Assembly: GCA_913057925.1 (NCBI GenBank) | Contig: CAJXPG010000011.1 | Span: 1 to 48,217 of the forward strand | Origin: an uncultured Colwellia sp. | Lineage (GTDB): Bacteria > Pseudomonadota > Gammaproteobacteria > Enterobacterales > Alteromonadaceae | Reading direction: 5' to 3' | DNA length: 48,217 bases | Shown: positions 1-8,106 of the stretch, piece after piece | Numbering within the stretch: position 1 is the first letter of the stretch | How the letters are laid out: every line of letters starts with the position of its first letter | The notes under the pieces: model-generated | What the model was told of the DNA's origin: nothing | The model's database searches: none | The model's input: the letters and a program-made list of their open reading frames with translations, nothing else | Position numbers and translations under genes: made by a program

Positions 1-21
1 ATAATGATAAGAGAGTACAAT

Positions 22-1626
22 ATGCTTAAGAACGGTATTTTAGCAAAGCAGCACTGGAAAAAATCCTTGGTCCTTTCCGCCATACTGGCAACGCTAACAC
101 TGTCTGGCTGTGGTGATGACGGTATTAACGGCATCGACGGTATTGCTGGCGTAGACGGCTCAAACGGTGTCGATGGCACGAATGGAGCCGATGGCACAAA
201 TGCCGTAGTTGACCCTGCAATGGTGACAAGTTCTGGCTTTGCTTTTCCTGCTGATGCTATCTTTGTCCAACCTCATGCGGTTGATGGCGATGATATTACA
301 GATGAGCTAGTTTTAGCATTATTTGAAGTACCTGCAGGCTCTACCGTGGTGTTACCTCAAGGTAATTTCACCGTCTCTGAAACTATCGCGATTACCGCTG
401 CAGACAATATTACCCTTACTGGTTATGGCATCAACGAAACGGTGCTAGATTTTACCGGCTCAACTGGGGATGACGCTATTCGATTCGAAGGTGGTGTTAA
501 CCTTTCTATCCGAGATTTCAGTGTACTTGAAGCCAATAAAAACGGCATTAAAGTGGTTAGTGCTAATGGCGTGCATTTCGCTTATACCGGTACTATTTGG
601 AATGGCGAGCTAGAAGCAAACAATGGTGCTTATGGCCTTTACCCGCTGCAAAGTCAAAATATTTTGGTTGAACATAATTATGCTTTTGGCTCAGCAGATG
701 CCGGTATATATGTCGGGCAATCAAACAACATCGTTATTCGAAATAATGTCGCTAAAAATAATGTTGCCGGTATCGAAATTGAAAACTCAACGATGGCTGA
801 CGTTTATGACAATGTCGCGATAGGTAACACAGGTGGTATTCTCGCTTTTGATCTACCGGGTTTAACGCAAGCCTACGGTGGAAACATCCGTATATTTAAC
901 AATGAAGTTATCGCAAATAACGCAGAGAACGTCGGCTCTGGCGCCGTTGGTATTGTACCGCCTGGTACCGGTATGCTGATTTTTTCAGTCAGTGATGTCG
1001 AAGTTTATAATAACAACCTCACTGATAATGAAACCTCGTCAATTGAAGTAGCTAGCTATTTCTTAGCTAATGATGATGTTGCCGCATACGCCACCACTTA
1101 CGGCGCAACAATGGCCGATGGTTGGTCGCCTCTGACCAAAAACATTAATATTCATGGCAATAGCATTTCACGTTCTGGTGGAGATCCTAGAGGTGATTTA
1201 GTCACAGATATCGTTGCCGGTTATACCTTAATGTTAGGCCAAACAATGCCAGCGATTCTTTACGGCGGCGTGGGTGAGTCACTATCAAATGCAGGTGTGC
1301 TAGCTGGTTACAATGCAATAGTGGGTGAGGATGCTGCTGCCGACGGCGTAAATTACGACCCTTATCTCGCCAAAGATTTAGTCTGTGCGAGTAACAATAT
1401 TGATAGTAACTCTGCCGCCTCATCGCTTGAGTTTACCGACGTAAATATCGGTGTGGTTTATACCGCAGATCCAACAACCCCAGCACTGGCTTACGACACG
1501 GTGCAAGGCAACACTAGCTTACTTAACTGTACGCAGCCAAGACTTGCCCCGGCAGTGGTCACGTTCAGAGGCAAAAAATACGGTTGTCAGGGTGATGATA
1601 TAGCAACATTGGCTTGTGCTTTATAG
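22..1626 (+). CDS. Parallel beta-helix repeat lipoprotein (TIGR03805-like)
   Basis: Predicted secreted lipoprotein of 534 aa. The N-terminus is a short basic segment, a hydrophobic stretch and a lipobox LSGC with the lipidated Cys at residue 30. Nine collagen-like G-x-x triplets (GIN GID GIA ...) follow directly. The rest is rich in N-x-I/V-x-x-N repeats typical of right-handed parallel beta-helices (for example NNIVIRNNVAKNNVAGIEI). I chose the ATG at 22 because AAGAGAG lies 6 nt before it; an in-frame ATG at 4 has no visible ribosome site. From memory, proteins of family TIGR03805 usually occur in a two-gene pair with a TIGR03806/SO2930-type diheme cytochrome, and that is the next gene here. 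The function of the pair is unknown; surface polysaccharide or electron-transfer roles would be guesses. The promoter lies outside the window. Confidence 0.8.
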   Translation: MLKNGILAKQHWKKSLVLSAILATLTLSGCGDDGINGIDGIAGVDGSNGVDGTNGADGTNAVVDPAMVTSSGFAFPADAIFVQPHAVDGDDITDELVLALFEVPAGSTVVLPQGNFTVSETIAITAADNITLTGYGINETVLDFTGSTGDDAIRFEGGVNLSIRDFSVLEANKNGIKVVSANGVHFAYTGTIWNGELEANNGAYGLYPLQSQNILVEHNYAFGSADAGIYVGQSNNIVIRNNVAKNNVAGIEIENSTMADVYDNVAIGNTGGILAFDLPGLTQAYGGNIRIFNNEVIANNAENVGSGAVGIVPPGTGMLIFSVSDVEVYNNNLTDNETSSIEVASYFLANDDVAAYATTYGATMADGWSPLTKNINIHGNSISRSGGDPRGDLVTDIVAGYTLMLGQTMPAILYGGVGESLSNAGVLAGYNAIVGEDAAADGVNYDPYLAKDLVCASNNIDSNSAASSLEFTDVNIGVVYTADPTTPALAYDTVQGNTSLLNCTQPRLAPAVVTFRGKKYGCQGDDIATLACAL

Positions 1627-1654
1627 CAGCAGCTAACATTCAATGATAAATGTT

Positions 1655-1684
1655 CTGGTGAAGTGATGCTTCACCAGCTTTTAA
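1655..1684 (+). terminator. Hairpin between the beta-helix and cytochrome genes
   Basis: CTGGTGAAG, a 5-nt loop and CTTCACCAG form a perfect 9-bp stem followed by CTTTTAAT. It sits 28 nt after the stop of the upstream gene and may end or attenuate transcription between the two paired genes. Confidence 0.55.
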
Positions 1685-1694
1685 TGTAGTGGTA

Positions 1695-3017
1695 ATGAGT
1701 ATGATACAAACAAAAAAACACATGAAGTCACGCAATTTACTTCTTGCGGGAATAACATCATTGTTAGTCGCCGCCTGTGGTAGTGACGATACCGTAGATG
1801 AAGTAATTCCCCCCGTTGTTGAAGTTCCCGTTGTTGAGCCCCCTGCCCCGGTAAATGTTATCAATGTCGGCGCCGGTGGCCCAGATGAAAACCAAGGTGA
1901 TTGTGAAGCAACAACCGAAGGGGTTAATTGGAATGCGTTAATGACAGAAACCTGTCGTAACTTATCTGATTATAACCTGTTTCAAGACAGCATGAACCCA
2001 ACAGAAAATCCGAGTAATGGTGGTGTCGCCTTCAAGTTAGCCGTACCACTATTTACTGATTACGCGACAAAATACCGCTTTGCTTTTATTCCTGAAGGAA
2101 AGCAAATTAATTATAGCCAAGATGAAGTATTGGACTTTCCGGTAGGTACAGTATTGGTAAAAACTTTTACCATGCCAGCAGATACCGCAAACCGTGGTGG
2201 CGAAGAATTACTGATCGAGACTCGATTATTAATTCACCGTGAAAATGGTTGGGTAGCGCGCCCTTATTATTGGGAAGATACCAGCGATGCAAAAATTGCC
2301 ATTACCGGTAAAACTATCGAAAACATGACCACTATTCACAAAGGCGAAGTGAAAACCTTTAGCTACGGAGTACCTAAAGCCTCAGCCTGTACTAGTTGTC
2401 ACTCTGTAGTGCCTGTAAGCCAAGGAGCCGATGACACCAGACAACCAATATTCAAACCTATTGGGCCTAAAGCACGTAACCTTAACTTTGAACACGTTTA
2501 CAGTGACACTACTGCCAATCAGCTGCAATATTTAGCGGATAATCAGGTACTAGTGGGTTTACCTAGTGATTTTGCTACCGTGGATAAAGTCGATAGCTTT
2601 AATGATGATATGGATATTGCCACTTTGCCACATGAGCAAGTAATGGATACCGCAAGAGCTTACCTTGATGTCAACTGTGCGCATTGTCATCGCTCTGAAT
2701 TAACCATTCCTGAAGAAAATTACGCAGGGACTGCCGGTGGTAGCGGTTTGCAGTTAGAATATAACCGTGATTATGCTGAAAACCCGCAACGTTTTGGTGT
2801 CTGTAAAGTTGCGGTAGCCGGTGGGCATGAAGATTACCCTGCTGATGTTATCCCGGGTAGCTCTGATAAATCATATTTACTGTTTAGAATGAGTACTAAT
2901 GATCAACGTCATCGTATGCCAGAGTTAGGCAGAAGCACAGTACATGCTGAAGGGGTTAATTTGGTTAAGTACTGGATTGATAACTTAACGCTAGCAGACT
3001 GTTCTGACTCTCCATAA
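1695..3017 (+). CDS. SO2930-family diheme c-type cytochrome lipoprotein (TIGR03806-like)
   Basis: About 440 aa. A lipoprotein signal ends at LVAAC (Cys 28 from the ATG at 1695), followed by a Pro/Val-rich linker. Two haem-binding motifs are present: CTSCH at about residue 232 and CAHCH at about 328, so this is a periplasmic or membrane-tethered diheme c-type cytochrome. Its electron partner is unknown. A GTG at 1689 and ATGs at 1701 and 1722 are alternative starts; no strong ribosome site decides between them. It follows the beta-helix lipoprotein by 68 nt on the same strand, the arrangement I recall for the TIGR03805/TIGR03806 pair. The identification rests on the haem motifs, the lipobox and the neighbour. 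Confidence 0.78.
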   Translation: MSMIQTKKHMKSRNLLLAGITSLLVAACGSDDTVDEVIPPVVEVPVVEPPAPVNVINVGAGGPDENQGDCEATTEGVNWNALMTETCRNLSDYNLFQDSMNPTENPSNGGVAFKLAVPLFTDYATKYRFAFIPEGKQINYSQDEVLDFPVGTVLVKTFTMPADTANRGGEELLIETRLLIHRENGWVARPYYWEDTSDAKIAITGKTIENMTTIHKGEVKTFSYGVPKASACTSCHSVVPVSQGADDTRQPIFKPIGPKARNLNFEHVYSDTTANQLQYLADNQVLVGLPSDFATVDKVDSFNDDMDIATLPHEQVMDTARAYLDVNCAHCHRSELTIPEENYAGTAGGSGLQLEYNRDYAENPQRFGVCKVAVAGGHEDYPADVIPGSSDKSYLLFRMSTNDQRHRMPELGRSTVHAEGVNLVKYWIDNLTLADCSDSP

Positions 3018-3065
3018 ATGTGTGAGTGAACTAGAAACGTTTCTTCTAGCATAATTTTGTATTTG

Positions 3066-3102
3066 GAGTCAGAGTAAATTCAACACTAAGTTACTCTGAC
3101 TC
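3066..3102. terminator. Strong hairpin between convergent genes
   Basis: A perfect 12-bp stem (GAGTCAGAGTAA / TTACTCTGACTC) with a 13-nt loop lies between the cytochrome gene (+) and the hydrolase gene (-). T-runs on either side are weak, so termination is inferred from position. The arm TTACTCTGAC recurs at 5653-5662, so this may instead be a dispersed repeat. A separate 12-bp palindrome AGAAACGTTTCT lies at 3033-3044. Confidence 0.55.
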
Positions 3103-3121
3103 TATTTATGTTGAATAAATA

Positions 3122-4639
3122 TCAGACTTTATTAAAATATTCACCCAACACCTTTAAGCCTTGAACTCTACCTTTGGTAATATCAAAAGTAACCACTTTT
3201 CCTCTCCCCATCACTGGAAATTCAATTCTCATAGTATCGGTTTTGGTATAAGCCGTTGCCACCGTAACAAGCTCTCCTAAAGTGAACTTAAACTCATTTG
3301 TATCGAGCAACTCCACCGTTAAATCTCCCCATAAATTATTATGAAACTTGCCAATATATTTTGATTTGGTTTCACTTAATACCATCACTCGCTCAGTATT
3401 TATTTTCTTTGTTTTTGCAAATTCCTCTTTAATATTTGCTTTAACTTTTGCCCATGTATTTTTCATTTCTGTAATGTGTAGGTCAGCTTTTTGTTCAGGG
3501 TTTCCCTTGTCTAGAAGCACTGTATAAGCAATATCAGCAATGGCGTTGGTGAGCTTACTGCTCAAATGAGATTCATTATTTAAAACCACCAGTCCAATAT
3601 TATGTTGCAACATATAAGAACTGTGAGTATGAGTTCCTTCAACACCACCAAAGTGATGATACATTTCTTCGTCTTTATAAGGTCCCATATACCAACCCCA
3701 TGCATAGCCGTTGCGAATAAAATCGCGGTATTGTAGATTAGTCACTGCCAATTGTTGGTGAGACTTCTTCATAACATTAGCTGGGAATATCTGTTTTCCT
3801 TCAACTTTTCCTTCATTTAATTGGGCTATTAAAAAACGAGCTATGTCTGACGCAGTTGCTACCGTTCCCCCGGCACCATGCATAGTCACATTGCTTTTCT
3901 CAAACGGGTATACTTCTCTTGGATCTATGCTGTGAACAGAATAGGGTCTTGCTACCTCAAAACCCTTTTTAGCTGCATCAGTGATATAGGATGATGTTCG
4001 GGTCATGCCCAATGGTTCATAGATCAATTCCGCAATAGTTTGCTGCCAATCTTGTTGGTAATAATCTTCAGCCCAAATGCTAGCGATATTAAAGCCCAAA
4101 TTTGTATATTGATATTGACCTAATTTATTTTTTTCATTAACCCTAGTGTCAACCATCAGCTTATGGCGTTGTTCACTATTATGGTTGCCAGTAAACGCCA
4201 GCGTATCTACCAATATCTCATTCTCTATACCTGCGGTATTTGACATCAGGTTCTTTAACTGAATCTTTTCTGCATCAATATGTGGAAAAACCTGTTTTGG
4301 AAACATTTTTGCCATTGAGGTTGAGTCTTTAATATCACCTTTGTGCTCCATCACTAACGTTGATAAAGCAAACATGGGTTTTGTGATAGAGGCTAAATAA
4401 AATGCAGTTTCATTGGTAACTTTCTTCTTTTCTTTGATATTTGCGTAACCAAAAGAAGCTTCATAGACAATTTCTCCATCTTTGACGATGGCGATCGCCG
4501 TGCCAGTTGGCACACCTATTTCTTTTTTAGCGGCATTAACGTATCTATCAATCGCTGAAAAATCGTCAGAGGCAAAAACTGCATTAGCACACAGCATTAC
4601 AAGTGGCATGAGCACGATTGATTTCATTTTTACTTTCAT
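3122..4639 (-). CDS. Secreted serine hydrolase, beta-lactamase/PBP4* family (PF00144)
   Basis: 505 aa with an N-terminal signal peptide (cleavage probably after VFA). The class C beta-lactamase/DD-peptidase fold motifs are visible in order: S-I-T-K with nucleophile Ser84 and Lys87, Y-T-N at 178-180, and an H-F-G (329-331) motif in the KTG position. A roughly 120-residue C-terminal extension follows the catalytic domain, as in family esterases and D-aminopeptidases. The substrate cannot be told from sequence. The start is supported by AAGGGA just upstream, inside the last codons of the preceding regulator gene, so the two are likely translationally coupled (1-nt gap). It is probably co-regulated by that TrmB-type protein. 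Confidence 0.85.
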   Translation of the reverse strand: MKVKMKSIVLMPLVMLCANAVFASDDFSAIDRYVNAAKKEIGVPTGTAIAIVKDGEIVYEASFGYANIKEKKKVTNETAFYLASITKPMFALSTLVMEHKGDIKDSTSMAKMFPKQVFPHIDAEKIQLKNLMSNTAGIENEILVDTLAFTGNHNSEQRHKLMVDTRVNEKNKLGQYQYTNLGFNIASIWAEDYYQQDWQQTIAELIYEPLGMTRTSSYITDAAKKGFEVARPYSVHSIDPREVYPFEKSNVTMHGAGGTVATASDIARFLIAQLNEGKVEGKQIFPANVMKKSHQQLAVTNLQYRDFIRNGYAWGWYMGPYKDEEMYHHFGGVEGTHTHSSYMLQHNIGLVVLNNESHLSSKLTNAIADIAYTVLLDKGNPEQKADLHITEMKNTWAKVKANIKEEFAKTKKINTERVMVLSETKSKYIGKFHNNLWGDLTVELLDTNEFKFTLGELVTVATAYTKTDTMRIEFPVMGRGKVVTFDITKGRVQGLKVLGEYFNKV

Positions 4640-4640
4640 T

Positions 4641-5504
4641 TTATTCCCTTAAATGATTATATTTTTGATTAAAATTGTCGAACACACTATTTTCACTGCT
4701 AAAAACATGCAGATGTTCAGTACTTTTTAGTATTGCTTGGGCGTGTTTGATGTCGCCATTTGGAATGGCACCTTTTAATTCAGTTAACACTAATTCATAC
4801 AATAACTGGTTGTATAACATCAGAGTCATTAGAGCACTTTTACTGCGAAATGCTTGAATGACATCTTTGGTATCTAGGGTAAGTAAGGCATTCAACATTT
4901 CCTTACCATCAGCACATAGGCAGAGTTGTACATCCTTGGTTTTTTCAAATATTTGGCGACCATTGTCTCGAAGAACAACGGTAACGCCCGGCATTTCAAC
5001 GGCCTCATAAACTTTAATTCTTACTTCAACACCACGGGCAGCTGCTATTATCAAGGGCTCCTTTAGCCAAGCCATAACTGATGGCTCCACGTTAGCAAGA
5101 ATGACATGTTTAGCGCTCTCAACCATTCGGACAGCTTGGTCTTTAACTTGTACTGCATTCTTGATTTGATAAACCTGTTCGTCATCTTGATGTTCAGGCA
5201 GGCGAGTAAGAGCATGAGTTAAGGAGTCCATATTGGCATTGAATTTTTTCGTTTCGCTAGTGATAAGCTGTCGCCACGGTAGTGCAATACATTGCTTACT
5301 TTTTCCGCTCGATTGCTCTACAGCCCCTTTTTGCGCCAATCTCTCTATTGCTTTGTATACATTGGCCACCGCTTTGCCTATAGCTTTTGCTACAGCATAT
5401 CCCGTGTGTGCCCCTTCGGTTAATAAATAGAGATAAACTTCGCTTTCAAGTTGTGTAAAACCAATTTTGGTTAGAATTTCATCAGCTCTTGGTTCTATAT
5501 CCAT
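4641..5504 (-). CDS. TrmB-type winged-helix transcriptional regulator
   Basis: 287 aa. Residues about 10-75 form an N-terminal winged helix (FTQLESEVYLYLL ... AVANVYKAIERLAQKGAVE), typical of the TrmB family. Residues about 100-220 resemble the phospholipase-D-like C-terminal region of TrmB proteins (VRMVESAKHVILANVEPSVM and following), used for ligand sensing. It is the first gene of a two-gene minus-strand operon with the serine hydrolase. A perfect 7-bp inverted repeat lies 15 nt before the start codon, which suggests autoregulation. The effector is unknown. Confidence 0.8.
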   Translation of the reverse strand: MDIEPRADEILTKIGFTQLESEVYLYLLTEGAHTGYAVAKAIGKAVANVYKAIERLAQKGAVEQSSGKSKQCIALPWRQLITSETKKFNANMDSLTHALTRLPEHQDDEQVYQIKNAVQVKDQAVRMVESAKHVILANVEPSVMAWLKEPLIIAAARGVEVRIKVYEAVEMPGVTVVLRDNGRQIFEKTKDVQLCLCADGKEMLNALLTLDTKDVIQAFRSKSALMTLMLYNQLLYELVLTELKGAIPNGDIKHAQAILKSTEHLHVFSSENSVFDNFNQKYNHLRE

Positions 5505-5519
5505 ACCAACCCCACTTAG

Positions 5520-5537
5520 TAGTATTTAACAATACTA
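5520..5537. promoter_or_regulatory. Probable operator for the TrmB-type regulator
   Basis: TAGTATT-TAAC-AATACTA is a perfect inverted repeat of 7-bp arms with a 4-bp centre. It ends 15 nt upstream of the regulator's start codon. An 18-bp AT-rich palindrome in this place fits autoregulation. The binding protein is inferred. Confidence 0.5.
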
Positions 5538-5854
5538 GCATCTCACGTAACACAAGAATTGACAATAATATTTTTTCATAATAATGGTTTAAGGAGCGTA
5601 ACAATGGCGATAGAAATCAGAAACATCGGTTAGCGTAAATTAAAAACGAGTTTTACTCTGACCTTCTTTGTTGCTCTTTGTTAGACCAAGATACCCTTCT
5701 TGAATATTTATCAAATTAATACTGCCATTAATCTAGTCATATATATTGAAGGATCATCTTCATTTTTCATCAGGTAACCAAAACATTATAAATTTTATAA
5801 TAATCTTACACCGGTAGAAATATGCAAAAATGCCTTCGTAAAATCGAGGTGTAT
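5538..5854. other. Intergenic region, mostly featureless
   Basis: No gene is recognised. A strong ribosome-site-like AAGGAG (5591-5596) is followed by ATG at 5604 and only nine codons before TAG (MAIEIRNIG). It may be a leader peptide or the stump of a lost gene. TTACTCTGAC at 5653-5662 repeats an arm of the 3066-3102 hairpin. Promoters for the divergent genes presumably lie here but none is clear. Confidence 0.4.
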
Positions 5855-6127
5855 ATGAAAAAGCATATGGTTAAAAAAGATGATGAAGAAAAGCTCTTCT
5901 TCACCCATTTAGCACTTGAGTTGGTAGAGGACTCTTTTGATTCGTTAAGGCGCGATAATATTCCTTTACTGACTACTTACTTCGAAAATTTACAACAACT
6001 GTGTGACTACCTCGCTATTACTTTTGATGCCCCCAAATTCATTGGAATTAATAGTGAGGTTTTCTCCGTGTTGCAACATCTCCACATGCGCTTACTCATC
6101 ATGACCCAAAAATACAACAAAGAATAA
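5855..6127 (+). CDS. Small hypothetical protein, 90 aa
   Basis: Not recognised. It is a soluble-looking, helical 90-aa protein with a basic N-terminus (MKKHMVKKDDEEK), no signal peptide and no membrane segment. I prefer the ATG at 5855 because GAGG lies 5-6 nt before it; an in-frame ATG at 5822 would add 11 residues. The stop codon touches a 7-bp hairpin (6127-6144). It is upstream of and in the same direction as the winged-helix/EAL-like operon, and may belong to it, with a 126-nt gap. Confidence 0.6.
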   Translation: MKKHMVKKDDEEKLFFTHLALELVEDSFDSLRRDNIPLLTTYFENLQQLCDYLAITFDAPKFIGINSEVFSVLQHLHMRLLIMTQKYNKE

Positions 6128-6144
6128 TTACTGGGGGCAGTAAT
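6127..6144. promoter_or_regulatory. Palindrome ATTACTG-GGGG-CAGTAAT
   Basis: Perfect 7-bp arms around GGGG, directly at the stop codon of the 90-aa gene. There is no T-run, so a binding site is as likely as a terminator. The same half-sites (TTACTGGG ... GCAGTAA) recur at 6224-6247. Confidence 0.4.
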
Positions 6145-6223
6145 ACAACAGAACAGAAAACTCCACGATATAAGAGAGTTGTGCTGTTGAGATCAGGGAT
6201 GATCTAATTCAATTAAAATTAAT

Positions 6224-6247
6224 TTACTGGGTGAAAAAGTGCAGTAA
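6224..6247. promoter_or_regulatory. Spaced inverted repeat TTACTG-N12-CAGTAA before the winged-helix gene
   Basis: The half-sites TTACTG and CAGTAA of the 6127-6144 palindrome are repeated here with a 12-bp spacer, ending 6 nt before the winged-helix start codon. It could be an operator for autoregulation; this is inference. Confidence 0.4.
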
Positions 6248-6253
6248 CAGTTT

Positions 6254-6673
6254 ATGGAAATTATAGGTATGGATTTGCAAAAAGCTAACGAAAAAATGAC
6301 AACATGCAGAACTTTTTGCAGCCGGTGTGAAGTTAAAGGGTCTTTGGTATTTAGCGGCAATATATCACTATGTAGTAATACCCAGTCTATTATCTTTGAG
6401 GATAAAAGAATAAAGCTTTCAAATAGAGCATTGAGAGTACTTTGTGCCCTTTTACAATTTAAGAACTCCCCTGTTAGCTTTAACTATTTACATGAATATG
6501 GTTGGCCAGACAATATAGTGGTCAGGAATAACCTCACCGTCACAATATCAGAGATAAGAACAAACCTTAGACATACCCATATAAAAATACTGAGTATTAG
6601 AGGTTTTGGTTATGCTCTAACCTCATCAAATGATGAAATAGAGCGAATTAAGGATGCACGATGTTTAGCTTAA
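6254..6673 (+). CDS. Winged-helix protein with N-terminal C-x3-C-x2-C cluster (copy A)
   Basis: 139 aa with no receiver domain and no membrane segment. Residues 18-25 are CRTFCSRC, a C-x3-C-x2-C cluster. Residues about 45-130 form an OmpR/ToxR-type winged helix (KLSNRALRVLCALL ... WPDNIVVRNNLTVTISEIR ... GFGYAL). A paralogue with the same cluster and the same VRNNL recognition region lies at 7705-8106 on the other strand. The start is uncertain: ATGs at 6254, 6269 and 6296 are all without a strong ribosome site, and the Cys cluster is kept with each. The 3' end overlaps the EAL-like gene by 13 nt, so the two are translationally coupled. The cluster could bind Fe-S or Zn, or act as a redox switch; the sequence does not decide. 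Confidence 0.72.
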   Translation: MEIIGMDLQKANEKMTTCRTFCSRCEVKGSLVFSGNISLCSNTQSIIFEDKRIKLSNRALRVLCALLQFKNSPVSFNYLHEYGWPDNIVVRNNLTVTISEIRTNLRHTHIKILSIRGFGYALTSSNDEIERIKDARCLA

Positions 6674-7374
6674 ATAATATTAATTTCACCAGTGTAATCT
6701 GGGGGGATGTAGTTATTTCACCTCGCATAGAGAAGATTATTACTCCACCTTATGATTGTGAAAACATAGAAGTTTTATGCTCCGTTGTTAATCAAGAGAC
6801 AACCATAGCTGCCTACAGTTTTTTTCAAAATTTAACAGCGAGTGAACATGTGCAGTTGTTTAAATTGATTTTAACAGCCGTATTAGCAGAGCCCTCTATA
6901 AAGACCTATACCGTTAGCCTGAACACGCCTATACAAGTTATACGTAGACTTGATGAACTCCTACCATTATTCCATAGTCACAATGAGCAAAAGGTTGCTT
7001 TGGAGTTATTAGAAAGCGATATCCAAGAATTAGGCGCATACGAATACGGGCTACTTGACGAAATAGGCAATATTTCAAACATCAGCTTATGGTTAGATGA
7101 TTTTGGCAATAATCAGTCCAATTTCGACATAGTCCTCTCAAAAAAAGTGAAGTTCTGCACAATCAAAGTTGCAAAAGAACTCTTTTGGGGGCTTTTAGAT
7201 GCAGACATAAAGTTCTTAAAAAGTTTATTAACTTTCTTAAATCAAGAACACAGCCTTATAGTTGAAGGGGTTGAAACGCAAAAACACGTAGAGTTTATAT
7301 CTAATATTAAGGGTGTAAAAATTCAAGGTTTTTATTATAACCCACAGCTGGAAACAAGTATTGGAGTCAACTAA
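6661..7374 (+). CDS. Degenerate EAL-domain protein (c-di-GMP phosphodiesterase fold)
   Basis: 237 aa, essentially a lone EAL domain. Recognisable landmarks: E-V-L at 37-39 in place of EAL, the EITE-like segment ELLES at 115-119, DDFG at 146-149, Lys169, EGVET at 202-206 and QGFYY at 222-226. Two usually conserved positions are lost: the Arg of EALxR is Ser41 and the Asp of KxD is Ala171. It may bind c-di-GMP or a protein partner rather than hydrolyse c-di-GMP, though most metal-ligand acids remain. AAGGA lies 7 nt before the ATG. It overlaps the winged-helix gene by 13 nt and the next small gene by 1 nt (TAATG). Confidence 0.75.
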   Translation: MFSLNNINFTSVIWGDVVISPRIEKIITPPYDCENIEVLCSVVNQETTIAAYSFFQNLTASEHVQLFKLILTAVLAEPSIKTYTVSLNTPIQVIRRLDELLPLFHSHNEQKVALELLESDIQELGAYEYGLLDEIGNISNISLWLDDFGNNQSNFDIVLSKKVKFCTIKVAKELFWGLLDADIKFLKSLLTFLNQEHSLIVEGVETQKHVEFISNIKGVKIQGFYYNPQLETSIGVN

Positions 7375-7640
7375 TGGATAAACTCACTCATGCTCAAATA
7401 ATTTCTGAATTTGAAATAGCAACACAATACATATCCGGCGAAATAGTTCCTATCGACATTAATTTATTGAAAAGAATAGCAACAATGCCACCAGAAAAAG
7501 ATGAGTATTTCCTCGAAGTATGCATGGGATTAATGCAGATGTTAACCGAAGAGGTAAAACTAAAAAGCATTAGTCAACAGAAAGAAATTAATACACTTTC
7601 AGAAGAAGAAAAATACTATTTAAGCTCTATTTATGAATAA
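7374..7640 (+). CDS. Small acidic hypothetical protein, 88 aa
   Basis: Not recognised. It is a soluble, acidic and largely helical 88-aa protein with no signal or membrane segment and a charged C-terminal helix (KEINTLSEEEKYYL). Its ATG overlaps the stop of the EAL-like gene (TAATG), so it is the third gene of a tightly coupled operon. A partner or adaptor of the EAL-like or winged-helix protein is the simplest guess from context. The stop codon forms the first base of the terminator stem. Confidence 0.65.
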   Translation: MDKLTHAQIISEFEIATQYISGEIVPIDINLLKRIATMPPEKDEYFLEVCMGLMQMLTEEVKLKSISQQKEINTLSEEEKYYLSSIYE

Positions 7641-7683
7641 AGCTGAAAATAGGGTCCTAAGGGTAGGATGCTATTTTCAGCTT
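7640..7683. terminator. Long bidirectional hairpin between the two signalling operons
   Basis: An outer perfect 13-bp stem (AAGCTGAAAATAG / CTATTTTCAGCTT) encloses an inner stem TCCTA-AGGG-TAGGA, separated only by a short near-paired GG/TG. It lies between the convergent operons ending at 7640 (+) and 7705 (-). Confidence 0.75.
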
Positions 7684-7704
7684 CATTAAAGTACTTCCAT
7701 GACT

Positions 7705-8106
7705 CTATAACTTTAAGGAATAACCTTCTTTTCGGTGGTTTTCAATATCAATTGACGACCCTCGTAACAAAATTCGTAAATCATAAATAGCAACATTTAA
7801 ATTATTTCTTACAATAGTCGATTCAGGCCAAACATATTGAATTAAATAATCTTTTGGTAATATTGTACTTTCCTGACGCGTTAAAGCACAAATCAACCTA
7901 TAGCCCTGAGAACTAATTTTGCGATGCTCACCATGAATAATAAAAGTACCACGCTTTTCTCCTTTGTTAATATTTGCACTTGTAAGTTGTTCATATGGAA
8001 ACAAAGGGCAGTCCCTACATCTGTTATAGCAAGGGGGAAGTTCAAGTTTATCAGAGGAGGTAGCGGTATGACTGCTATTATCTAGCAAAATATTTAGATT
8101 ATTCAT
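7705..8106 (-). CDS. Winged-helix protein with N-terminal C-x3-C-x2-C cluster (copy B)
   Basis: 133 aa from the ATG at 8106 (a TTG/ATG choice upstream to 8127 would add 7 residues; GAGG precedes 8106). The cluster CYNRCRDC lies at 26-33, again C-x3-C-x2-C. It is followed by an OmpR/ToxR-type winged helix sharing Y-L-x-x-Y-x-W-P-(x)4-VRNNL and a closing GY-S-L with copy A (6254-6673). It has no receiver or membrane domain. The start codon overlaps the stop of the HD-GYP gene (ATGAATAA), so the pair is translationally coupled. It mirrors copy A, which is coupled to an EAL-like protein. Confidence 0.72.
   Translation of the reverse strand: MNNLNILLDNSSHTATSSDKLELPPCYNRCRDCPLFPYEQLTSANINKGEKRGTFIIHGEHRKISSQGYRLICALTRQESTILPKDYLIQYVWPESTIVRNNLNVAIYDLRILLRGSSIDIENHRKEGYSLKL

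Noticed and set aside
6254-8106. Radical-SAM enzymes, from the C-x3-C-x2-C motif
   Set aside because: Proteins are about 135 aa and consist mainly of a winged helix; no room for a radical-SAM barrel.
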